Below, piece by piece: positions 54,245 to 64,000 of a DNA stretch of 64,000 nt. The position numbers and the translations under genes were made by a program. Location: assembly GCF_003597395.2 (NCBI RefSeq), contig NC_133790.1:23950572-24014571 (forward strand). Reading direction: 5' to 3'. The number at the start of each line of letters is the position of its first letter. Within the stretch, counting starts at the first letter, position 1. The notes below the pieces were generated by a model. That model was not told where the DNA came from. It did not search any database and saw nothing but the letters and a program-made list of their open reading frames with translations. The stretch is from Chelonoidis abingdonii. Lineage: Eukaryota; Chordata; Testudines; Testudinidae.

Positions 54245-55142
54245 GGACTCAAGTTTGCGGATGCCACTAAACTGGGAAGAGTGGTAGATATGCTGGAGGG
54301 TAGGGATAGAATACAGAGGGAACTAGACAAATTAGAGGACTGGGCCAAAAGAAACCTGATGAGGTTCAACAAGGACAAGTGCAGAGTCCTGCACTTAGGA
54401 CAGAAGAATCCCATGCACTGCTACAGACTAGGTACCGAATGGCTAGGCAGCAGTTCTGCAGAAAAGGACCTAGGGGTTACAGTGGACGAGAAGCTGGATA
54501 TGAGTCAACAGTGTGCCCTTGTTGCCAAGAAGGCTAACGGCATTTTGGGCTATATAAGTAGGGGCACTGCCAGCAGATCAAGGGACATGATCATTCCCCT
54601 CTATTCAGCATTGGTGAGGCCTCATCTAGAGTACTGTGTCCAGTTTTGGGCCCCACACTATAAGAAGGCTGTGGAAAAATTGGAAAGAGTCCAGCGGAGG
54701 GCAACAAAAATGATTAGGGGGCTGGAGCACATGACTTATGAGGAGAGGCTGTGGGAACTGGGATTGTTTAGTCTGCAGAAGAGAAGAATGAGGGGGGATT
54801 TGATAGCTTCTTTCAACTACCTGAAAGGGGGTTCCAAAGAAGATGGATCTAGACTGTTCTCAGTGTAACCAGATGACAGAACAAGGAGTAATGGTCTCAC
54901 GTTGCAGTGGGGGAGGTCTAGGCTGGATATTAGGAAAAACTTTTTCATTAGGAGGGTGGTGAAGCACTGGAATTGATTTCCTAGGGAGGTGGTGGAATCT
55001 CCTTCCTTAGAGTTTTTTAAGGTTAGGCTTGAGAAAGCCCTGGCTGCGATAATTTAGTTGGGGCTGGTCCTGCTTTGAGCAGGAGGTTGGACTAGATGAC
55101 CTGCTGAGGTCCCTTCCAACCCTGATATTCTATGATTCTATG
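54245..55142 (+). mobile_element. CR1 LINE, 5'-truncated, relatively intact
   Basis: It starts mid reverse-transcriptase. A 195-codon frame (54281-54868) reads [20 protein letters not shown] then [40 protein letters not shown] and SRLFSV before a stop. The same protein continues beyond that stop (WGRSRLDIRKNFFIRRVVKH) with another stop. It ends with the CR1-type TTCTATGATTCTATGA motif. It is the least decayed CR1 in the window, but still dead. Confidence 0.93.
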
Positions 55143-57027
55143 ACTCCTGGGCCCAGCGCAGTCCAGCCTTCCAGCCACCATTGGTCCTTATGGAGACACC
55201 TGAGCCAGGAATATGTGCGTCAGCTGCCAGAGTGAGATGGGGATGGGACATGGCGCCAGCCACCAAGGTGGGTGGGCAGCACAGGGAACCAGCCACCGAG
55301 GAGCTGCTGTAGGAGAAACAGTAGGAACTACTGGGAAGCCCATTCCCAGCCTGGAGATGGCTGCCCCTCTACCTGCCATTCAGAGGGAGCTTCCACCCCA
55401 CCCACCTAAAGCTCTGGATGGGAGAAATAGCAGCTAGCAGAATCGGAGGAGACGGCTCTGGGATTACACACAGCTCTCAGGACACTGTCACCTCCCATTA
55501 AAGCTGCACGGGGCTTAGGTAGAGAGAATTCTGTTCCCAGTCGCTTGTGTGTCACAGGAAACAATCAATGTTCAAACGAGACTCAAGAAAACATTGTCTG
55601 AAGTCTGGCTCCAGCACGACGCAGACACGTTTCCATCTGCTTTCACGCAAGAGCTGCCACAAGCACTTAGAGACCGAGGCTGGGAGACTGCAGCCTGGCG
55701 ACGGCTCGTTTAACAGGTAGAACAGGAAGGAGAACAGCCGGCAGGAGAAGGGAAAAGCAAGTCCAAACAATCACACACTAATGCAGTAGCCACCAAACCC
55801 CTCAGCAATATGGAGCGTGATCCCAGCAGGGGAGCTGTGCACTCTCATTCCAGTTGCTTTTAGCTCCAAGCTCTGCTGGCCAACCTGCCATACTGCACCA
55901 CCTGGCATTCCCACTCTGGAGGCTTTGTTTGCACCCCCTCTTCCCTACCCAGCTGGCATGTCTGAGGGCAGCAGTGTGGCCAGCACAGTCCCCCAGCCCT
56001 GATAGACCCAAAGAGACTCCCCGAATGAAGCAGGACACAAGCAGCAAGGGGAGGGAGCAGGAAAGGGAGAGTTCGGGCCGTGGTCCTGCCATGAGCACCA
56101 GCGATGGCCTAATATTGCTAAAATGCCATCAGCATCAACTCCTCATTCCAAGCAAATGCTTCCATTTAACCTTCCAGGAAGGGGCCGCTCTTGTTCTGCA
56201 GAGCTGTCTTCCAGGCACATAGTCCTGGGGGATGGGGGGTGAACAGGGTGCAAGAGGATGCCAGGTCCCCTTGAAGTTATGAGCTTTCCCGTCTGTTTCA
56301 AGGGGCTTTGGGTCAGCCCTTGAGGTGGGAGTGGTGTATCAGGCTGGCTGGGGCACCGGGACGAGGTGCAGGTGGACGGATGGTTGGGGGCAATTCAGTG
56401 ACAATAGAAAATGTAACTGTGATGCTCTTGCCCAAGCTGCAGGCATGAGCTAAGAACTGACAGCCTCATATCTGGAGACCAGACCAGGTCACCCGGATGT
56501 TAGTTTTCCTCAGAACAGGTATTAGTCTTACAATAATGCATTTAGACTCTATGAAATGCTGCATGCATGAATCTCACTTATATCTATAGCCCATTATATA
56601 TATTTAAGAGATTTAAGTGTTAAGAGTTTGCTCTGGAACTGCAAACCTCCCAGTCAGGAGTGACGCATTAGCTGGTGTGAAATACCAGTTTGCCACAGCA
56701 AGTGTTATCTCCTCCCCAACAAAAGAAGGCCAACAGACACTAGACAAACCATTGGGTAACATCAGAGGACAAAAGACTTTGTTGATTGCATTACTCCCCA
56801 CCCCCACCCATGAAGAGGAGACATGCACATGAACTTGTCCCACCATCTTGAACTCTGGGAGAAGGGATAAAAATCCCTGACTAGAAGAAACTGTGTCTTT
56901 TTGGCTGTTTGAACTCTGAATGGTGAGAGACTCTAAACTGAAGCCAGAGATCCCTGGGGGCTGCCTGCTGGGTCTGTCCTGAAAGACACTTGGAATTGAC
57001 AGATCACTACAATTCTGTCACTCTTAG

Positions 57028-57198
57028 GATTTAAGAACATAAGAATGGCCCTACTGGGTGAGACCAAAGGTCCATCTAGTTCAGTATCCTGTCTTCCGAC
57101 AGCGGCGAGTGCTAGGTGCCCCAGAGGTAATGAACAGTACAGATGATCCATCTCTTGTCACTCATTCCGAGCTTCTGGCAAACAGAGGCTAGAGCATT
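57028..57198 (-). mobile_element. CR1 LINE 3'-end fragment, reverse orientation
   Basis: TTTAAGAACATAAGAATGGC, CTACTGGGTGAGACCAAAGG, TCCATCTAGTTCAGTATCCT and CCGAGCTTCTGGCAAACAGA, the complement of the 3' end seen in the CR1 at 45905. Confidence 0.85.
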
Positions 57199-57477
57199 TG
57201 GAGTGTAACTCATTGGTATGTGTATGTTTGCTTGCATTAACCTGAAAATAATTCTCTTATTCCGTTTTCCTAGTTAATGAACCTCTAAACAATTTTTCAC
57301 AGGACTGGCCCCCGGTGTTGCCTTTGGTGTAAGATCCAGGGTAGCAACTGATCTGAGGGTAAGTGGCTGGTCTCTTGAGACTGGAAGCAGCCTGAATGTA
57401 GTGTGATTTTTTGTGCAGGTGCCCATTTATCACTAAGCCCAGTTTGTCTGGGTGGCAGGATAAACTGGAGAATCCAA

Positions 57478-57771
57478 GGCCGTGTCTACACTAGATAGCT
57501 TCCAGTGGCACAGCTGTACTGATGCGGCTGCACCATTGTGAGACCTCTTGTGCAGCAGCTCTATGCTGACAGGAGAACTCTCCCCTTGGTATAACTGAGC
57601 CACCCCCAACAAGGGGCGGTGGCTATGTCAGCAGGAGAAGCTCTGCCATGGACACAGTGCTGTGCACGCTGCCACTTATGCTGGTGAAACTTATGACGCT
57701 CAGGGGTGTGTTTTTGCTCAGGGCTGTGCGGCATAAGTTTTGCAGACAAAAGTGGTAGTAAGGACATGGCC
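57478..57771. mobile_element. Small nonautonomous DNA transposon candidate
   Basis: It starts GGCCGTGTCTACACT and ends AGTAAGGACATGGCC, which are imperfect terminal inverted repeats about 15 bp long. The 294-bp interior has no coding frame. Target-site duplication was not resolved. Confidence 0.6.
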
Positions 57772-60700
57772 GAAGGGGACTGCCTGAGGCTCCATAGTAA
57801 GACTGTTAGTGATGCAGGAATTCCCATTTGTCACTGGCTTGGTGAAATCGAGTCCTCAACCACACCGTGTGGGGTGTCTGTGCTGGTTTTGACACTGCCC
57901 TGAGGCAGGCGCTCCTGGTCAGGAGCCATGCTGCACAGCAGGACGGCACTTAGCACCTGTTGACATTTTTCTTACATTAATCATCTACCTTGTGGAGACC
58001 GTGGCCCTTCTTCTGTGTCTGTCCAGCGTCTCTCACCATGGGGGTAGGGCGGATATTAATGGGTAATATGCATAAGGATAATGGACACGTTACCAAAAGC
58101 CACAGGGCAGTAGGCAATGATCAGTGGCCTGGCTGACTGTTGGCAGCCAATGGAAGCAAAGATGGGATCTCCAGCTTGAGATGAGACAGTTTAGGGAAGC
58201 TTGCACTGCCACTGTCCAATGCCATCCCTGCACAATAAGAACTAGAAGATTTCAGCGCTGGGGCTTTCAGGACAGTACCCTGGGAAGCATTAATTATTAC
58301 AGAAAGAATTATCAGTTGATGTAATATTTACATGTCTCCTCCCAATTCCTAGTACTTCAGGACAATAGATATTGTAACCAAACCAGAGGAAGTTCTCCTG
58401 CATGTAACCAAGCTGCACATGGAAAAATTCAGCCCCTAGTCTGTTTACATGCAAGTTAACCTGCTGTAAACTGATGCACCGTTCTTTGCCATCAGGTGTT
58501 CAAATAATCATTCTTCTAAGCCAGGGCAGGAAGCTGCCCCAGGCAGCAGGCTGCCAGTAAAAATCAAGGGGGAGCAGATGACCCACAGCTCATTGCTCGC
58601 CCAATTGGCTTGGGCAATTCAGTGTTTCTAATATCTGCTTAATCAAGAGAGGTGGCTACAGCTTGGGCCCTGGGTGGGCAAGAGCAGGGAACATGGCTTG
58701 CCATGTCCCTGCCCGGTAAGAAACAAAACAAAGGAAAAAGCAAATATTCTGCTGTGTCAATATGAATAGTTCCTGCGTGTCTTGGCTCCTTAATGAAATC
58801 TTTACATCTTGGATTCAGACAAGACACAGTCAAGACAGTTCTTGGGGCCTGTCAGCAACCCAGAATTTACAATTTACGTTTGACATAACCATAATGGACC
58901 ATAGGTCATGACTTTCCCTTCCCACCCCCGCCACTCTCTTGAGCCAGGTTGCTTTGCGAACTGACAGCTCCTCACCACTGCCTGAGCTGTGTATTCCCAG
59001 CTGGAGTCACCGCCAGCCGTTACGCTCCCAAGTTTATTGTGACCCCGTTGAACTGCGGTTGAACTCAGAACATGGCATACATTTTAACGACACGCTTGCA
59101 AAGAATGGCGGAGGTGAAGGTACCTTATCAATGCTGCCAAAAACAGACTCTTTCAAATCTATCCCAACTGGCTTCTACACAGAGCATCCTAAAAGGACAC
59201 ACAATCAATTGCTGTAGTTTCAGTTGAAAAAATGCAGCTGGCTGTGAAGTTCTCACCAGCTGGCAGAGAAAGTCTTGCATTCTAAACCCCAAACCAAAAG
59301 AAATACTATTCGGTTACCAAGAACTTTTAAAGCCCCCACCCCCGCCCCAGGTGTTGGTAGGACCTACGCTGAAACAGGACTTTGTTATCAGCTCTGCACT
59401 AGTTGAGCCCATGGGAAACTTAAGTGATGGACTAGGTGAAACTTACATGGTTTTGTATTTTGTTAAAGATCCCAAAATGGGGGCAGGTGGGTAACCCTGG
59501 GTGACCCAGCTGATCTCAGGATGGGCTGAGTTTCAGGGGCACCTGGTCACTGAACAGTCTGGGCTGGAAACCGTATGAAACTCAGTGGTTTCAACCCTAG
59601 CAAATGGAGCATGGAGACTTGAGCGCCAAAGTCACTGCACTCAGTTAACCCACGGGAGCAGAGGCCAGGCCACTTGCGCAGCCTGTGTCTTCAGGGACAA
59701 TTGGACCTATAGGAATATTCATTGCTGCCCTCCCCCACTGGCTCTGGGGTGAAGTGGGGACAGGGCTGCATTGGAGCCATGCTGGGGGGAGTCAGCACCC
59801 CCGGCCCGGCCCCCTCTCTGGCCTATACAGCTGGCTCCTGGCCCTCTAGGAGTGGGGGTCATGGAGTTGCACCTCCATGCTGGGCAGACCATCTGCCATC
59901 GGTTGCACGTGTGGAAATGCTCAGGTGCTGGCACTTGCAGAGCTGTGCTGGGAACGACGAGCCTGGGCCAAGCCGGATGAAAACCAGAGTGAGAGCAGTG
60001 AAGCTGTGTCAGCCTCAGGACCATGTGAAGCAGCCGGGCCCAGTTTGGGGGAGGACAAGGGGGTTCTGTCGGCCCTCAAACAGCAACACTCCTGAGGAAA
60101 GACAGTATGTTTTCAGGCCCCTAAGATGTTTATTTCAAAGCCTGGAAAGATGAAGAAAGAGCGGTAAACCACAGCGGGAAGAGGTGCCGTAAACACGATT
60201 TCACTGGTTTCACCTGTAGCGTTACTCAAATAAATAAAACCAGCTTATAAACTTTCCATCCTGACCTGGATGTGGGGGATGTGACTGGCGAAGTCGACAG
60301 GAAGTCTGGCTACTGGGGAGTGTGGAGGTAAAGCCAGAGGGCAAAGGGCAGCTCTGAAATGGGATGGGAGCAGCTGAGAGCGATGCCGATGGTCCTCTCA
60401 CTCCGTAGTGGCCTGGGTGCTATGGCTCAGGGCTGGGTGAGCAGCAGGGTGAGGGGATGGTGGAACAGCTCTCAGAGACACTAGCCTCCCATAGCACATT
60501 ATTGACCAGGGGCCTGACCCCGAACGCCAATTGCAGTCCATGGAAAGACCCGCCTTGACTTCGGTGGGGTTTGCACCATGCCTGATACCTGCACCCCATC
60601 AGACTAGAGGGGGCTAGAAATGGTTACAGGCAGTGAGAGCTACCTTCTGCCCCATCCCTGTGGAACCAGCCCCAGCTTGTGCTCTCAGGCAAGGGGAAGA

Positions 60701-61184
60701 GAGGCGGTTCTGTAGAAGCTGGAGGGAAGGCGACTGTGGGAGGGAGCCACTTGCAAGGGCCCCTGCTGCTCCTGTGTGTCCCTGCTCCAGGAAGGGCAAT
60801 GGATCTGCAGGGATTGGTGTGGCTGAGTGGGGATTTACAAGGAAGATGATGGGGGAAGAGGTGGGTACAGGTGGAGGGGAGTTGTACATGCAATGCACTG
60901 CAGAATGATCTTACCATACACCTTAGTCACTAGAGCGCGCGGGCTGTGTGCCCCCAGCCCCATCACAGCACATGAAGGAGGGGGAAATGAGAATTTGCTG
61001 TTCCCTTCCACATCTGGCAGTCTGACTGGTAGGGCATCCTCTCCAGGGAAAAGACAGCCCAGGGTGTCACACATGGAGGGGACACAAGAATGGGTGCAGG
61101 GGGTATATCACACATATCGCCCTACACTTCCTTCACTCACAGAGCTAGCTGAAGGATCCAAGGGGAGTTTGAAGTCTGATATCA

Positions 61185-61470
61185 CCAGATACTGTGCCAA
61201 CTCTTTCCATTTTATCATGAATCTCGTGATGTTTTCCATAAAGCCCCAGCTCCCAGAGGCATGTGATCAGGTAAGAAGCTCAACTTTAATTTAAAAAAAG
61301 TTTCTAGTCTTCACAGCTGCAGAGCAATGCTGGGAAAGATGGATCTAAGTGTTCTCTAAAGGCTCAGCAAACAGAGGCCCAAGGAAAAGAACCCCAATTT
61401 AAAAAAAATGGTTATTTTGACACCACTCTCATGATTTGGGGGGATGCGATTCATGAGTTGTGGACACTTA
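61185..61470. repeat. Second copy of the unknown interspersed repeat at 32470
   Basis: It shares CTCGTGATGTTTTCCATAAAG, CCCCAGCTCCCAGAGGCATG, TCTAGTCTTCACAGCTGCAG and TCATGATTTGGGGGG in the same order. Confidence 0.6.
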
Positions 61471-62100
61471 GAGTTAGCTGTACTGGTGTTGTCCCTTTTC
61501 AAATCTATCCCCTCCCTCCCACACACTCTCTTACTTGCTGTCTTCAGAAGAGAGTTGGTTTTGAAAGCTGTGAGAAGGAGGCCTCTAAATCAGATCAATT
61601 CCACCACCAGGAGAGAGGGAGAACACTCGTCCCAGACAGGGGAAGAAAAGGAAGTAAAGAGCAGTGCAATGCAATACCATTCAGTTGCTGACAGCAGCTA
61701 CTCCACACGGTACTGGAACGTAACCCAAAAATGATATCCTAAACCAAGTCAGCCTTTGTTACATGCTTTTAGAATTCAAGGGTTTTCTTTTCACCAATTG
61801 CACAACTGGCCAGGCCCGTGTTATTTAACAACGGGGGTGGAGCTCAAAAAGGATAAGTGAAAGCAACAACCCCTCCAAGCAGGGTACAAAGGGCAAGGAA
61901 AAGTGGGAAAGGGGATGTGGTGATAGGGTCAGGCAGAATTTAAGGCACAGCCATGTAAGTATTAACTGGTGGTATCCTGGGAAGAAGGGGTGTGTAGTAG
62001 GGAGGCCCCCAAAATGTGCCTGTCTGTCCAACAGGTGGCTGACCCTCCTGCCTGTCTACTAGACCCAGATGAAATCTTTTCATCCAAGGGCCTTTTTTTC

Positions 62101-62118
62101 AACAACAACAACAACAAA
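62101..62118. repeat. (CAA)n short microsatellite
   Basis: Six CAA units in tandem. Confidence 0.85.
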
Positions 62119-62519
62119 AAGGTGTCTTTACAAATGATCTGAATGTTTTCTGTGAAAAATGTTTTGATTGTTTGAATTCTTCCCAATTCTTTATTGAAAC
62201 AAAATGGCCAATCGGTCTAATTCAATATGAAACATTTTCTGGGCTTTTTTTTGGGGCGGGGGAGAGGGTCCTCCCCCAACTCTTTTTTTCCTTCTTTCCT
62301 TGGGGAAAAACATTCAGGAGGGAGAAAACCTCACATTTTTCATTTTGATTCAAATGAATTTCTGATTTGGCACAACATTTTCCATTTTAATTCAATGATT
62401 TTTTTTAAAAGAATCCAAGAATAATTAAAGAAAAAAATTAATTTCACCTGGAAACTAATTACCAACTTTCAGCCAGCCCTACGATCTCTCTAATCTTTAA
62501 GTATGAGAGGGAAAGGGAA

Positions 62520-62521
<2 letters not shown>

Positions 62522-62563
<42 letters not shown>
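62522..62563. repeat. (TA)n microsatellite
   Basis: About 21 uninterrupted TA units directly abutting the LTR-family copy at 62564. Confidence 0.95.
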
Positions 62564-62567
<4 letters not shown>

Positions 62568-63229
62568 CAAGTTCCTCCTCTACCTTGGTGGGTCCCATGC
62601 TTATTGGTGGATTTGCTTGCCTCACAGATTCATCCTGTGGTCAGGAAACAGTCCAGGAACCTTCCCTCTGGTAGAAACCACGTCCAGGTCAATTCTCTTG
62701 TGTTTGATCAGGAGTTGGAGGTTTAGGGGGAACCCAGGCCCTCCTTCTACTCGGGTTCCAGCCAGGGCCCTGTGGACTGCAGCTGTCAAGAGTGCCTCCT
62801 TGTACAGCTGCGCGATAGCTACAATCCCTGGGCTACTTCCCCATGGCCTCCTTCAACACCTTCTTTATTCTCACACAGGACCTTCTCCTGGTGCCTGATA
62901 ATGCTTGTACTCCTCAGTCTTCAGCAATATGTCTCTCACTCTCAGCTCTTCTTGCTCCCAGCTCCTCATGCATGCCAAAACTGAAGTGAGGCCCTTTTTA
63001 AACTCAGGTGCCCTTATTAGCCTGCCTGTCCTAATTGATTCTAGCAGTTTCTTAATTGGCTCAGGTGTCTTAATTATCCTGCCTGTCTTAATTGTTTCTA
63101 GCAGGTTCCTGATTAGTTCTGAGTGCAGCCCCTGCTCTGGTCACTCAGGGAACAGAAAACTACTCATCCAGTGACCAGTATATTTGCCCTCTACCAGACT
63201 CCTGTACCCCACTGGTCTGGGTCTGTCAC
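62564..63229 (-). mobile_element. LTR-family copy, reverse orientation to 31613-32228
   Basis: Reverse complement similarity to the solo LTR at 31613 in several blocks: GATCAGGAGTTGGAGGTTTA, GGGCCCTGTGGA-type segment, CTTCCCCATGGCCTCCTTCA, CCAGTGACCAGTATATTTGC, and the CTCTACCAGACTCCTGTACC end. It starts GTGACAAG and ends TCTGTCAC. More diverged than the first copy; the flanks give no clear duplication. Confidence 0.7.
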
Positions 63230-63287
63230 TACCCACACACACAGATGGGTAGTGCACATTGATGGTGTTTAATGGATTATAATATCA

Positions 63288-63420
63288 GGGATTTGCCAAA
63301 CTGGAGCAGACACAGAGCCCATCTAGTCCAGTGTCCTCTCTCTGACAGCAGTCAGCACCAGAGGAAGGTGTAGGAGCCCCACAGTAGATGAGGTGAGAGT
63401 CTGCCATCCATATTCAGTCT
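63288..63420 (-). mobile_element. CR1 LINE 3'-end fragment, reverse orientation
   Basis: GGGATTTGCCAAACTGGAGC, CCATCTAGTCCAGTGTCCTC and CAGCAGTCAGCACCAGAGGA, the complement of a CR1 3' end. Confidence 0.7.
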
Positions 63421-63664
63421 GATCCTAATCTCACAGTCTCTCTAACAGGGTCTGTCCCCAGGTTTTCAGAACTCCTCCTCTGCGGGGAGAAGAGCCTGAC
63501 TGTGCTGAGAAATGACACTGCGAAGGAGAAGAACCTAGATGAAACCTCTGTTGTCTCCTGGAATGGCATCTGCGTGAACCCTGATAGAAGGAGCCAAGCT
63601 GGGTGATGCGTGCACCATGCATGGGGCTGGGTCAGCACTCCTGGCTCTACGTCGTATGGCAAAG

Positions 63665-64000
63665 GTAGTAAGTTTAGCTTGTCAAAAGAAGATCAGGAGG
63701 TGACTTGATCAAGTTGGGTAAGTACCTTCACAGAGAGAAAATCCCAGCTACTAAAGGGCTCTTTAATCTAGTGGCAAAAGGCAGAGCAAGTACCAGTGGC
63801 TGGAAGATAAAGTCAGACAAATTCAAACTAGAAACACAGTTTTAACAGGGAGGGTGATGAACCGCTGGCGCAAACGACCAAGGGAAGTGGTGATTTTCTC
63901 CACCTCTTGGTGTCATCAAATCACACCTGGATGCCTTTATGGAAGGTATGTTTAGCCAAGGACAAGTTCCTGGGTCCAATAGAGGGGTAACTGGATGAAA
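63665..64000 (+). mobile_element. CR1 LINE fragment running off the window
   Basis: AGGAGGTGACTTGATCAAGT, GCTCTTTAATCTAGTGGCAA, GGGAGGGTGATGAACCGCTG, and CACACCTGGATGCCTTTATG resemble the end of CR1 ORF2 and its 3'UTR in sense orientation. It continues past 64000. Confidence 0.65.

Larger units (their letters stand above)
56600..57940 (+). mobile_element. Composite interspersed repeat (possible LTR-retroelement part) with two insertions
   Basis: Sequence with a CTCTGGAACTGCAAACCTCC start, GGACTGGCCCCCGGTGTTGC and GTCTGGGTGGCAGGATAAAC, then (after an insertion) TTTGTCACTGGCTTGGTGAA and a CACTGCCCTGAGGCAGGCGC end. From memory this order occurs in a turtle retroelement-like repeat; class and limits are uncertain. 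It is interrupted by a CR1 piece (57028-57198) and a small DNA element (57478-57771). Confidence 0.35.
53610..64000. other. Probable large upstream intron of SRRM4
   Basis: No initiator exon or other gene was found on either strand. The region contains an antisense SINE (53745), CR1 copies (54245, 57028, 63288, 63665), a composite repeat (56600-57940), a repeat shared with 32470 (61185), (CAA)n (62101), (TA)n (62522) and an inverted LTR-family copy (62564). 55150-56560 and 57940-61180 show nothing identifiable. Confidence 0.5.

Noticed and set aside
54281..54868. 195-codon plus-strand frame as an independent gene
   Set aside because: Clearly the C-terminal part of a CR1 ORF2; it is listed as a mobile element, not a host gene.

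Overview
The window is non-coding-rich vertebrate nuclear DNA that carries most of one spliced protein gene on the minus strand. The organism is probably a turtle, or another slowly evolving sauropsid such as a crocodilian. The evidence is several 5'-truncated CR1 LINEs, many MIR-like tRNA-derived SINE fragments, numerous short palindromic elements of the GGCCAGAT type, CAGGG-ended hAT-type elements and LTR elements. This taxonomic call rests on recognising repeat families, not on a database search.

The gene is recognised as SRRM4 (nSR100), the neural serine/arginine-rich splicing activator that drives inclusion of neuronal microexons. Twelve coding exons lie between 53609 and 12274 (minus strand). 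All have AG acceptors and GT donors, and their phases agree across all eleven junctions. They give one uninterrupted reading frame of 571 complete codons plus a stop. The 5' end of the coding region, with the start codon and promoter, is not visible and probably lies beyond position 64000. Two exons at the 3' end (12806-12949 and 12274-12532) encode an intact eMIC-type C-terminus. Upstream exons encode Lys/Arg/Ser-rich low-complexity sequence, including a 27-nt microexon at 37195-37221.

Layout: 1-5000 is intergenic DNA, including an 82-bp tandem duplication. About 5100-12273 is the probable long 3'UTR, with a candidate poly(A) signal at 5111, an AU-rich cluster at 6519-6561 and a Pumilio-type site at 6591. 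From 12274 to 53609, exons alternate with introns filled with repeats: hAT-type elements at 25040 and 37682, LTRs at 31613 and 34992, CR1 copies at 41915 and 45905, and an AT-rich, possibly conserved block at 44160-44700. From 53610 to 64000 is probably the large upstream intron, with CR1 copies at 54245, 57028, 63288 and 63665, an LTR-family copy at 62564 in inverse orientation to the one at 31613, and a (TA)n tract.

No second protein-coding gene, tRNA, rRNA or CRISPR array was found. The most informative non-genic observations are nested repeat insertions whose order can be read from the sequence (45795-48130, 44722-45178, 56600-57940), target-site duplications around the hAT and LTR copies, and splicing-related layout in a gene whose product itself controls microexon splicing.
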